From CAZTKP01 sp964614215 (lineage in GTDB: Bacteria > UBP6 > UBA1177), in contig CAZTKP010000069.1 in the NCBI GenBank assembly GCA_964614215.1, positions 1 to 13,521 of the forward strand: a stretch of 13,521 nt of DNA, read 5' to 3'. The notes beneath the pieces were generated by a model. The model saw only the letters and a program-made list of their open reading frames with translations, was not told the origin of the DNA and ran no database searches. The position numbers were made by a program, and so were the translations under genes. How positions within the stretch are numbered: position 1 is the stretch's first letter; each line of letters opens with the position of its first letter. Shown here piece by piece: positions 1 through 8,577 of this stretch.

Positions 1-272
1 TGTTTTACAAAGTTATAGATGGGTTTTTCTATGGCCTTCATTTCTTTAAGCTGACACATGTGTTCGTATAGCAACCCGAAATCAAGTGCCTTGGGAAGGT
101 CGTAGTTTATTTTTTCTCTGTCCTTAAATTCAAGATCTGAGAAGTCTTTGTAATAACTGTCCATTTCAATTATGACAACCCTCTCGTCCTTTGAGAATTT
201 AGCCTTGATATTTTTTGCAATTGTTGTCTTTCCCGACCCTGAACCACCTGCAATTCCGATAAAAAGCGGCAT
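1..272 (-). CDS. udk: Uridine kinase, N-terminal part (truncated by window edge)
   Basis: Translating the minus strand from the ATG at 272-270 gives 90 residues that run off the left edge. The start MPLFIGIAGGSGSGKTTIAK holds a Walker A loop (GGSGSGKT). It is followed by a strand ending EMDSYYKDFSDL, then NYDLPKALDFGLLYEHM and PIYNFV. The order 'DSYYKD...NYDxPxAxD...LLxEH...P.Y.F' is the signature of bacterial uridine/cytidine kinase, which phosphorylates uridine and cytidine to UMP and CMP in the cytoplasmic pyrimidine salvage pathway. An AGGAG ribosome site (about 279-283) precedes the ATG. The catalytic C-terminal half is outside the window, so integrity is unknown. Other P-loop kinases such as phosphoribulokinase share the fold, but the DSYYKD and NYDLP motifs favour Udk. 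Confidence 0.88.
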   Translation of the reverse strand, partial: MPLFIGIAGGSGSGKTTIAKNIKAKFSKDERVVIIEMDSYYKDFSDLEFKDREKINYDLPKALDFGLLYEHMCQLKEMKAIEKPIYNFVK

Positions 273-302
273 CTTTCACTCCTGAAAAAGATTAACTGGA
301 TA

Positions 303-331
303 AATATACATCATTAACCAATAATTTTCAC
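303..331 (-). promoter_or_regulatory. Putative sigma-70-type promoter for the uridine kinase gene
   Basis: On the minus strand a GTGAAA -35-like hexamer (331-326) and a TATATT -10-like hexamer (308-303) are separated by 17 bases. They lie about 30 bases upstream of the uridine kinase start. The -35 matches consensus at only 4 of 6 positions, so the call is weak. Its -35 overlaps the -35 of the oppositely directed kinase promoter. Confidence 0.35.
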
Positions 332-355
332 TTTTTTTGATTATCTGTTTATAAT
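327..355 (+). promoter_or_regulatory. Putative sigma-70-type promoter of the kinase-uvrA-truA operon
   Basis: A perfect TATAAT -10 hexamer lies at 350-355. It is preceded at 17 bases by TTCACT (327-332), which matches TTGACA at four positions. The expected transcription start is near 361-363, leaving a leader of only about 25 bases before the ATG at 387. This is the only good promoter seen ahead of the three tightly packed plus-strand genes. Confidence 0.55.
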
Positions 356-386
356 GACCCGCGCGTAATTAACTACGGGAGAAAAA

Positions 387-3300
387 ATGAAAGGTCTCGA
401 AAAATCTTTCAAAGAGGCGGCACTTGCAATAATTGCTGCAGAAAACGGTATAATTTCACCTCAGAAGCTTGTTCATATCTTTTCGGACTGGGTTAATGCA
501 CCGGGAACTTCTATAAAACAGAAACTTGCCGATGCCCTGCCTCCTGAAAACAAGGCTTTAATGGACCTTCTAGGCGATGAAGAGGCCGCAGATCTGAACC
601 ATGGCGAATCGATCAATATTCTCATTGACAGTGTTAACCGGTTAAAAGAAGAAACAAAAATGGCCGTTCAGCCGGCAACAGATGAAACGGATAATAGTTC
701 CGACAGACTTATAACAGACGAGTCTCCGGGCAGATATGTCGTTCAGGGAGAGGTTGCAAGAGGTGGTGCGGGAAGAGTTCTGATAACTCTTGACAGACAT
801 CTCGGGCGTGAGATCGCAATGAAAGAGCTTCTGCTCGATCTTAAGGATAAGCGTGACGGCAAAAAGAGCATGGACCCTCACACGGTAAGTCTCAGAAACA
901 GATTCCTTAGGGAAGCAAGAGTTACAGGTCAGCTTGAACATCCTTCGATAGTGCCTGTGTACGAGATAGGAAAGCATCCTGACGGGGTTTTCTACTATAC
1001 GATGAGAATGGTTAAGGGCCAGACACTTTCCAAAGCTATAAAGAAAGCTATGGAACTTGAAAACAGAATCGAACTTCTTCAGCATTTTTACAATATATGC
1101 AACGCCGTTGCATACGCCCACAGTAAAGGCGTTATCAATAGAGACCTCAAACCGTCAAATGTTATGATCGGTGAATTCGGAGAAACTGTGGTGCTTGACT
1201 GGGGTCTTGCAAAAGTTAAGGGACAGCTTGATGCAGGAGCGGAAACTATCCAGTCGGGACTAAGACTTTTTCTAAATGCCGATGTAGGAAAAACTGTCGT
1301 CGGTTATGCGATCGGAACACCTTCCTACATGCCTCCTGAACAGGCCCGCGGGAAGGTAGATGAGATCGATGAGACTTCGGATATCTACTCCCTCGGTGCA
1401 ATACTCTATCAGATACTTACGGGAAGACCTCCTTTCAGAGGAAAATCCGCTACGGAGATCATCAGGAAAGTCGTTGACAAAATGCCTGTGCCTGCTATTA
1501 AACTGGAACCGACTGCTCCTCCGGAACTTTCTGCGATCGCCCAAAAGGCAATGTCGAAGAAAAAAAGCGACAGGTACTCCTCCGTAACGGAACTTATTGA
1601 GGAACTTAACAGCTTTATGACAGGTGGAAAAGTTAAAGGATACGAGTATTCCTCGCTTGAACTTTTCGGAAAATTTGCAAAGAAGAACCGGGCCGTACTT
1701 ATTTCTTCTGTTCTCATCTTTTTTGTTCTGCTCGCATCAACGTTCACTATCGCATGGTATTATGAGCGTGAGGTGCAGGCAAAAAAAACTGCACAGAAAG
1801 AAAAGACCGTTTCCCAATTCAGGACCGCACAGGCATTTAATGAAAAAGCTGCAAGACTGGAATCATCAAAACAGTATCTTTCCTCCAGGGTTTACGCAGC
1901 AGCGTCACTCTATTTCAATCCTGCAAATCCTAAAAGTCCTGAATATTCAAAATGGTTCAGAAAAAACATGCCGGAAGGAGACCTTCTCCTTGCCGATGCG
2001 GCATCAAAGTTCTATCACCGGCATTTTCACAGAGGAGCTGTCCTGGATAAGACCTACGACCTTAAATGCAAGGTCAGTTCCATGGAGGCTACTAACGATA
2101 ACAGGTATCTTTTTTCCGGCTGTGTCGACGGAAACGTTATTGTAACAAATATGGAAAATTTCCGGAAAGTAAAAACCATCCCTGTCGGAACTGAAATCCT
2201 TGACATCTCTTTTTCAAAAGACGGCAGGCAGGCACTTTTTGCGGGATCTAACGGAATACTTTTCTCGTATGACATGGAAACGGAAAAGCTTTCAAATATA
2301 CTTGAAAGCACATACAGCTTTAACTGCGCATCCTTTTCTCCGGATGGATCAATGGTTGTAACATCCAAGGGGGGAGACACTGTTTCAATTCTTTATCTTA
2401 ACAGCAAGAAGGAAAAGCATATTTTCGGACATCAATCCACAATAAACGACGCTCTATTTATTTCAGACAGCAGGTTCGTTTCATGCGGCAGTGACAAGAC
2501 GTTAAGGTCGTGGAGCATATGGGGAACTGAACGTGCAGTGAAGGATCTGGACACAGAAGTTCTTACTCTTGCGCTGTCTCCTGACGGAAAAACTCTTCTG
2601 GCAGGGACAGAAAACGGAACTATCTATGTTCTTGAGCCGATATCTTTAAGAGAACTGAAAAAGATCAATCATCACAGAAGTCCCGTAGTATCAATACACT
2701 TCTCCAGCGACAACACTCTCATAATCTCTTCTGAGAAAGACCGGAAAACTGTTGTGTGGGATTCAAAGAAATATGAACCTCTTTTCACTCTTGAAGGACA
2801 TAGCAGAACTGTTACAGGATCGACAGTTCTTCAGGACGGCGATCATATAATTACAGCCGGAGAAGAAGGAATCGTAAGAGTGTGGAAACGACACGGAAGA
2901 AAGGAAATAGAAAGGCTGAATATCGGATCATCTATTATAAAGAACGGTGCTTTTTCCAAAAGCAACTGGGCCTCTGTCGTAACCGGAACAAGAACGTTAA
3001 ACAGCATGAGCCGATCAGGAGAAAGAGGCGCTGAAATAAGAACTGAAGTTCCCATTTTCGACATAGATATCGACCCATCAGGAAACTATGTCGTTTCAGG
3101 AGGATGGAACACTGATGTTGATATATTCAATGTCAGGACCGGAAAAAAGGAATTTGTTCTGAAAGGGAACAAAAATGCAGTTACAGGAGTGAGATTCCTC
3201 AGCAGCGGACAGCATGTTCTTACGGGTGGAAAGGACGGTACTGTCAGACTTTACAACATGAATGAAGATCAACCTGAAGAAGTTTTCAAACTAAACAGCG

Positions 3301-3860
3301 GAAGCATAACCAGAATGGCTCTGTCTAATGATGATAAGCTGGCGGCAGTGTCAGACGATAAAGGAAAAATCGATATCATAGCTGTTCCTTCAATGGATAA
3401 AGTGAGAACGATCATTCCTGAGAAAAAGATCATTGTCCTTAGCCTTAATTTTTCTTCCGACAGCAATGAGATCTTTGTCGGAACTCAGAACAAGACCGTA
3501 ATAAGATACGATCTGAAAACCGGTGAATCTTATGAATTAAAAGGACATACAGGAGCTGTTCTAAAAACTGCCGCATCAAAAAACGGGAAATTTCTCGCAA
3601 CAGGATCCAACGATCTTTCAGTCAAACTGTGGAAAACAAAAGACCAGAAACCAGTGCTTACGATACCCACCTCAAAGATACCCGGATGTCTTTTCTTCAC
3701 GGAAAACTCGGAACATATCGGTATCTGTGACGGCGGACAGATCAAATTCTTTCCCGTCAAATCTCCTGATATGAACATGATGCCTATTGAGCTGCTTAGA
3801 AAAATGGAAAAGGAATCAGGAATGAAATTGAAGGATTTCTATCTCGAAGCTGGAAAGTAA
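387..3860 (+). CDS. Transmembrane Ser/Thr protein kinase with C-terminal WD40-like double propeller
   Basis: This 1157-residue protein has an N-terminal region of about 110 residues with no recognised domain and a kinase domain at about 117-410. Kinase motifs are a Gly-rich loop (GEVARGGAGRV), the ATP-binding lysine K146 in IAMK, a catalytic loop NRDLKPSN (251-258, Asp253), the metal-binding motif DWG (271-273, in place of DFG), GTPSYMPPEQARG and DIYSLG. A single membrane helix lies at about 436-458. A Lys/Glu-rich linker follows, then about 14 repeats of roughly 40 residues (about 556-1125) with WD40 features such as SPDG, GxxDGTVRLY and VKLW. The kinase would be cytoplasmic and the propellers on the far side of the membrane, probably sensing a ligand or partner. 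The start has GGGAG (377-381) five bases upstream. The HRD histidine is replaced by Asn (codon at 1137-1139). Substrate unknown; the uvrA-like gene begins one base after the stop. Confidence 0.93.
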   Translation: MKGLEKSFKEAALAIIAAENGIISPQKLVHIFSDWVNAPGTSIKQKLADALPPENKALMDLLGDEEAADLNHGESINILIDSVNRLKEETKMAVQPATDETDNSSDRLITDESPGRYVVQGEVARGGAGRVLITLDRHLGREIAMKELLLDLKDKRDGKKSMDPHTVSLRNRFLREARVTGQLEHPSIVPVYEIGKHPDGVFYYTMRMVKGQTLSKAIKKAMELENRIELLQHFYNICNAVAYAHSKGVINRDLKPSNVMIGEFGETVVLDWGLAKVKGQLDAGAETIQSGLRLFLNADVGKTVVGYAIGTPSYMPPEQARGKVDEIDETSDIYSLGAILYQILTGRPPFRGKSATEIIRKVVDKMPVPAIKLEPTAPPELSAIAQKAMSKKKSDRYSSVTELIEELNSFMTGGKVKGYEYSSLELFGKFAKKNRAVLISSVLIFFVLLASTFTIAWYYEREVQAKKTAQKEKTVSQFRTAQAFNEKAARLESSKQYLSSRVYAAASLYFNPANPKSPEYSKWFRKNMPEGDLLLADAASKFYHRHFHRGAVLDKTYDLKCKVSSMEATNDNRYLFSGCVDGNVIVTNMENFRKVKTIPVGTEILDISFSKDGRQALFAGSNGILFSYDMETEKLSNILESTYSFNCASFSPDGSMVVTSKGGDTVSILYLNSKKEKHIFGHQSTINDALFISDSRFVSCGSDKTLRSWSIWGTERAVKDLDTEVLTLALSPDGKTLLAGTENGTIYVLEPISLRELKKINHHRSPVVSIHFSSDNTLIISSEKDRKTVVWDSKKYEPLFTLEGHSRTVTGSTVLQDGDHIITAGEEGIVRVWKRHGRKEIERLNIGSSIIKNGAFSKSNWASVVTGTRTLNSMSRSGERGAEIRTEVPIFDIDIDPSGNYVVSGGWNTDVDIFNVRTGKKEFVLKGNKNAVTGVRFLSSGQHVLTGGKDGTVRLYNMNEDQPEEVFKLNSGSITRMALSNDDKLAAVSDDKGKIDIIAVPSMDKVRTIIPEKKIIVLSLNFSSDSNEIFVGTQNKTVIRYDLKTGESYELKGHTGAVLKTAASKNGKFLATGSNDLSVKLWKTKDQKPVLTIPTSKIPGCLFFTENSEHIGICDGGQIKFFPVKSPDMNMMPIELLRKMEKESGMKLKDFYLEAGK

Positions 3861-3861
3861 G

Positions 3862-6800
3862 TTGGAAAACATCTCCCACATTGAAATTACCGGAGCTAAG
3901 GAAAACAACCTCCGGGGTGTTGACCTGAAAATTCCAAGGAATAGACTGACGGTCATCACAGGAGTTTCAGGTAGCGGAAAATCATCCATTGTTTATGACA
4001 CACTTTACAGAGAATCTCAGAGGCTCTATTTCTCGTCTTTCCCGGCATGGAAAAGAACCGCTCAGAGATTTTCCAGACCCGATGTGAAAAGCATCCGCGG
4101 TCTAAACGCAGCAATAGCTATTGACCAGAACACTTCAGTAACAAGCGCCAGATCGACTGTCGGAACATTTTCAGGTATTTACGACCTTCTGCGGCTTCTT
4201 TTTTCAAGATTCGGATCATTTTCTGACGACCTTTACGATCATCCTGAATTTTTCAACAGTTCAGGAACTCTGACTCGTTCTCTTTTTTCTTTCAACAGTC
4301 CACTGGGACAGTGCTCAAAATGCCGTGGATATGGAGAAGAGGACTTTATTGATCCTGAACTGATCGTAGATGACTGGAAAAAGTCCATCAGAGATAGAGC
4401 GCTGAAAATTACCGCTCCTAACGGCTATATAATTTATTCCCAGGTTACACTTGATGTTCTTGATTCTGTCTGTAGAGAGCACGGTTTTTCCGTTGACACA
4501 CCTCTATGCGACCTTAACGAAGAGCAGCTTAATGCACTTTTCTACGGTTCGGAAAAAATAAAGGTCCCCTTTGGAAAACACACTCTTGAAAGCAGGATGA
4601 AATGGACAGGCATCAAGGCCAAACCGAGAGAAGAAGGCTATTACCGCGGCTTTATAAACGTAATGCTCGAGATCCTTAAAAGAGATAGAAATAAAAATAT
4701 CCTGCGCTTTGTAAGAAGTAGAAAATGTTCCGCCTGCAACGGTACAAGGCTTTCCGATGAGGCTCTGCAGGTAAAGTTCTCAGGCCTTAATATCGCTGAG
4801 CTCTCCGACTACGATCTTAATGAGTTTCTTAATTTTTTCAGGCAGATAAACATTCCTGAGCAGATAGATGAACTTAAAAATGAGATTATCGAGACTGCTG
4901 AAACCCTTGTAGAAACGGGACTTGGACATCTAAAGCTCTCCAGACCGTCATCAACTCTTTCAAGCGGTGAGATCCAGAGAATAAAGATCGCTGCACTCCT
5001 CCGATCTTCACTTACCGGAGTCACTTTCATTCTTGATGAACCTACCGTAGGACTTCACAGGTCTGAAGCCCGCAGGATCATCGGTCTGCTTAAACAGCTT
5101 AGAGATAAAGGGAATACCGTAATTATTGTTGAACACGATATCGACACTATACTTGCGGCAGACCATATTATAGAGACCGGTCCTGTCGGGGGAATAGACG
5201 GCGGACAGATCCTTTTTTCAGGAACCCTTAAAGATTTTCTAAACCTTGAAGATCATTTTACTTCTCCCACATTGCAATCTATCAGAAAAGAAAAGAAAAT
5301 TCCTGAAACAGAACCTTCCGCAGATAGTTTTATCCTTGAAAACACATCTCTGAAATTTCTTTTTTCATCGATAAATATCATTACAGGTCCCGGGGGTTCA
5401 GGAAAAAGAACTCTGCTTAAAAACATTGACGATCTTGGATCACAAAAAAACTGTATAACCATAAACCGTTCACCTATCGGAAAAACCCCCCGCTCCAATC
5501 CCGCTACATACACTGGCATTTCAGACAACATCAGAGATATTTTCGCAAAACTTGACGGGGCTGAAGAAGCCGGACTGACAAAGTCTTCCTTTTCCTTCAA
5601 CACAAAGGGAGGAAGGTGCGAAGTCTGTGAAGGAGCAGGGGTCATTGAGACGGGAATGAAGCATTTCGGCGTTGTGAGAACAACTTGTGAAAAGTGCAGA
5701 GGCAAAAGATTTAACGATGATGTACTTAAGATAAGATATCGGGACCTTTCTATTTCTAATATCTACGATCTTTCTGTAAATCAGGCAGCAATTTTTTTCA
5801 GCGACCGGCCTAAGATATTGAGAACTCTAAAGATCATGATAGATCTCGGCGTAGGATACTTAAAGCTGGGGCAACCCTCCTCAACTCTTTCGGGAGGCGA
5901 AGCACAGAGAGTCAGACTTGCATCCTATCTGCGGAAAAACACAAAAGAAACTATCTTTCTTTTCGAGGAACCTACGACCGGACTTCACCCCAAAGATGTT
6001 GAAAACCTCATTTCGACACTTAGAGCACTTGTAAACTCAGGGAACACTGTTATTGCTATTGAACATGATCCGGACTTTATACTTGCCGGAGATCATGTTA
6101 CAGAACTTTCAGGCAAACCCGCAGACAATTTTGAAAACACAGTTTTTCAGGGTACGGTCAGAGAACTCTCAACGTCCGGAACTTTAACAGGAAAGGTTGT
6201 TGCCGACTACATATCAGAGCATCATGAACCTGCACCCCCCGTTAAAATGCCGGTTTCTAAGACAATTGAACTTTCACAGGTCACTACGAACAACCTCAAA
6301 AATATTGATGTCTCTATCGCAAAGGGAAAATTCACCGTTGTAACAGGTGTTTCTGGTAGCGGAAAAAGCTCCCTGGTCTTTGACACTCTGTTCTCAAAGA
6401 GTATCAACTGTTTTCTTCAGGGATTTTCACCTTACTTCAGGTCTCTGTTCAAGACTCCAACCAGCTCCGTGATAAAAAGTTCAGGACTCATGGCTCCAAT
6501 AGGCGTTTCAGAAAAGTTCATTGTATCAGGAACCCGCTCTACGGTGGGAACTGCTTCCGGAATATGGGAAATTCTCAGAATGCTTTTTTCAAGGGTCGGA
6601 AAGATCAATGGGAAAAACTGTGGATACTCCGCAGGAGATTTCTCGTTTAACTCAGCTTCGGGAGCCTGCCCTGTCTGCGAGGGAAGAGGGACAACCCCTG
6701 TTGCAGATATAGAAAAAATAATCACCGATCGGGAAAAATCCTTTTCTGACGGAGCACTGCTCGGCACAACTCCGGGCAGATACTTCGGAGACAGTGACGG

Positions 6801-8577
6801 ACAGTTTATTCATACCCTTGAGACTGTCGGCAGAGAACTCGGCCTTGATCTCAGCAGACCTGTTAATGAACTTGATGAAAAAGCTCTCGAGATCGCTTTA
6901 AACGGAGCCGGAGGAAGGCAGTTTCACGTAGCATGGAAATTTTCAAGAGGAAACCGCTCCGGAACTCACGAATTTACAGGGAAATGGCCTGGATTTATTC
7001 ATCTTTTCACCGAAGAATATTTAAAATCAATAGGCAATAAAAATGAGGCGAAACTCTATAGCCTTATGAAGGAAGTTAAATGCGGAAGCTGCGATGGGAA
7101 CAGGCTGAAAAATGAACTCCTTGATGTAGATGTCAAAGACAGAAAAGTAAAAGATATTGTTAAGATGACATTAAGGGAACTTGCGGTCTTTATCGGGTCT
7201 GATCCATTTTCAGATGACAGGGATAAAGCTGTGTCCGGACTTCTTTTTTCTCATCTGAAGCCTATGCTTAAAACGCTTGACAACATGGGACTTTCCCATC
7301 TGAACATTAGCCGGCCCGTGTCTGAACTTTCTCTGGGTGAACGTGAAAGACTGAAACTGGTAAAATTAAGTGTGTCGGCTCTCACTGACATCCTTTACAT
7401 CGTTGACGAACCCTCAAGAGGGATTCATCCGGCAGATTCCCGGAAAATAACTGAACTCATAAAACAGCTCACCTCAAAAGGAAATACCGTTGTTGCGGTT
7501 GAACATGAACCGTCAGTCATAAAAGAGGCAGATAGAATTATCGACATCGGTCCGGGCGCAGGTATGAACGGGGGGAGGGTCATCTTTGACGGAACTTTTT
7601 CCGAACTCCTCAACTCAGACTGCCCTACATCTGAAGCTTTCAGATCAGAAAAGATCCCGAAAGAAGAGGAAGATCTTAAAAAGATCAGCTTCAGCCATCC
7701 CGGAATATACGACCTGAAAAAAGTATCCTGCAATATTACACTGGGAGGCCTGAACGTTATCACGGGAGTTTCAGGAAGCGGAAAGACCACCCTGCTCAGA
7801 GAAGTCCTGCACAGACAGTTAAAGGGAAATGTCATCTTTCATGAAAACACGGCTTTTTCAGGCGGAAGCGGATCAACGGTCGCAACCTGCACAAAACTGA
7901 AGGACGCCGTAAAAAGAATGATATCAAAAAGTTCAGGAATAAAAACCTGGAAAGATTCCCAGTGTAAAAACTGTAAGGGAACAGGGTATCTTACAATACC
8001 GATGGACCACCTTTCCGATCCTGTTGTTCAGTGTCCGGATTGTGAGGGAACCGGTTTCAGAAAAAGTATCCTTGACGCAAAATACAATGACAGGAATATT
8101 GTCGAGATACTTTCCATGTCTGTAAAAGATGCACAGCTGTTCCTCGCGGGAAACAGAAAGATAACTGAAATGCTCAAAACCCTTTCCAGCTGCGGGCTCG
8201 GCTATCTTACACTTGATCAGACAGTAAGATCGTTAAGCAACGGAGAAAAGCAGCGACTGACGCTGGCTACAGATCTTGCCGAAGTAGAACCAGAAAACAC
8301 TTTTTTCCTTTTTGACGAACCTTCGACAGGTCTTCATTTCAGCGACATTAAAGGTTTTCTCGCTCTTTTTAAAGACCTTACGAATAAAGGCGGAACCGTT
8401 ATCTGTGCTGAACACAGAATGCAGATAATTTCGCAGGCGGACCATATTATTGACATGGGACCTGAAAGCGGGATAAATGGAGGAAGTATAGTTTTTGAGG
8501 GAAGCGTGAAAAAACTTATCGACTGCGGCACTAAGACAGGAGCGGCTTTAAAGGAATATTTAAACCCGGAGAAATAA
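3862..8577 (+). CDS. Tandem UvrA-like ABC ATPase with four nucleotide-binding domains and no UvrB-binding domain
   Basis: This 1571-residue protein is two UvrA-like halves in one chain (about 1-815 and 816-1571). Walker A loops start at residues 34, 509, 829 and 1302. Signature motifs are LSSGE (366), LSGGE (676), LSLGE (1156) and LSNGE (1458), and Walker B/H-loop pairs follow each. Zinc modules of the form CxxC-x19-CxxC lie at 586-612 and 1368-1394. Paired CxxC motifs lie at 151/154 with 289/292 and at 936/939 with 1074/1077. Canonical UvrA recognises damaged DNA and loads UvrB. Here only about 25-30 residues separate LLFSRxG from the next zinc motif in each half, so the UvrB-binding domain is absent, as in UvrA2-type proteins; a role in repair, DNA binding or drug tolerance is inferred. 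TTG is chosen as start because UvrA homology (ENISHIEITGAKENNLRGVD) begins there; the ribosome site is weak (GGAAAG, 3852-3857). Four-domain UvrA is known from Chlamydiae. Confidence 0.9.
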   Translation: MENISHIEITGAKENNLRGVDLKIPRNRLTVITGVSGSGKSSIVYDTLYRESQRLYFSSFPAWKRTAQRFSRPDVKSIRGLNAAIAIDQNTSVTSARSTVGTFSGIYDLLRLLFSRFGSFSDDLYDHPEFFNSSGTLTRSLFSFNSPLGQCSKCRGYGEEDFIDPELIVDDWKKSIRDRALKITAPNGYIIYSQVTLDVLDSVCREHGFSVDTPLCDLNEEQLNALFYGSEKIKVPFGKHTLESRMKWTGIKAKPREEGYYRGFINVMLEILKRDRNKNILRFVRSRKCSACNGTRLSDEALQVKFSGLNIAELSDYDLNEFLNFFRQINIPEQIDELKNEIIETAETLVETGLGHLKLSRPSSTLSSGEIQRIKIAALLRSSLTGVTFILDEPTVGLHRSEARRIIGLLKQLRDKGNTVIIVEHDIDTILAADHIIETGPVGGIDGGQILFSGTLKDFLNLEDHFTSPTLQSIRKEKKIPETEPSADSFILENTSLKFLFSSINIITGPGGSGKRTLLKNIDDLGSQKNCITINRSPIGKTPRSNPATYTGISDNIRDIFAKLDGAEEAGLTKSSFSFNTKGGRCEVCEGAGVIETGMKHFGVVRTTCEKCRGKRFNDDVLKIRYRDLSISNIYDLSVNQAAIFFSDRPKILRTLKIMIDLGVGYLKLGQPSSTLSGGEAQRVRLASYLRKNTKETIFLFEEPTTGLHPKDVENLISTLRALVNSGNTVIAIEHDPDFILAGDHVTELSGKPADNFENTVFQGTVRELSTSGTLTGKVVADYISEHHEPAPPVKMPVSKTIELSQVTTNNLKNIDVSIAKGKFTVVTGVSGSGKSSLVFDTLFSKSINCFLQGFSPYFRSLFKTPTSSVIKSSGLMAPIGVSEKFIVSGTRSTVGTASGIWEILRMLFSRVGKINGKNCGYSAGDFSFNSASGACPVCEGRGTTPVADIEKIITDREKSFSDGALLGTTPGRYFGDSDGQFIHTLETVGRELGLDLSRPVNELDEKALEIALNGAGGRQFHVAWKFSRGNRSGTHEFTGKWPGFIHLFTEEYLKSIGNKNEAKLYSLMKEVKCGSCDGNRLKNELLDVDVKDRKVKDIVKMTLRELAVFIGSDPFSDDRDKAVSGLLFSHLKPMLKTLDNMGLSHLNISRPVSELSLGERERLKLVKLSVSALTDILYIVDEPSRGIHPADSRKITELIKQLTSKGNTVVAVEHEPSVIKEADRIIDIGPGAGMNGGRVIFDGTFSELLNSDCPTSEAFRSEKIPKEEEDLKKISFSHPGIYDLKKVSCNITLGGLNVITGVSGSGKTTLLREVLHRQLKGNVIFHENTAFSGGSGSTVATCTKLKDAVKRMISKSSGIKTWKDSQCKNCKGTGYLTIPMDHLSDPVVQCPDCEGTGFRKSILDAKYNDRNIVEILSMSVKDAQLFLAGNRKITEMLKTLSSCGLGYLTLDQTVRSLSNGEKQRLTLATDLAEVEPENTFFLFDEPSTGLHFSDIKGFLALFKDLTNKGGTVICAEHRMQIISQADHIIDMGPESGINGGSIVFEGSVKKLIDCGTKTGAALKEYLNPEK

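Noticed and set aside
358..381. Imperfect inverted repeat CGTA/TACG in the short leader of the kinase gene, as an operator or RNA switch.
   Set aside because: The stem is four base pairs only and no known riboswitch or operator pattern is present.
5386..5412. The odd GKRT Walker A could reflect a frameshift or assembly error.
   Set aside because: The frame is continuous with good UvrA homology on both sides, and the matching Walker B change in the same domain suggests real divergence; it is therefore reported as a finding.
6432..7835. Long minus-strand open frames inside the uvrA-like gene (for example 6432-6767 and 7425-7835).
   Set aside because: They lie opposite a gene with clear conserved motifs, have no family resemblance, and reflect codon bias.
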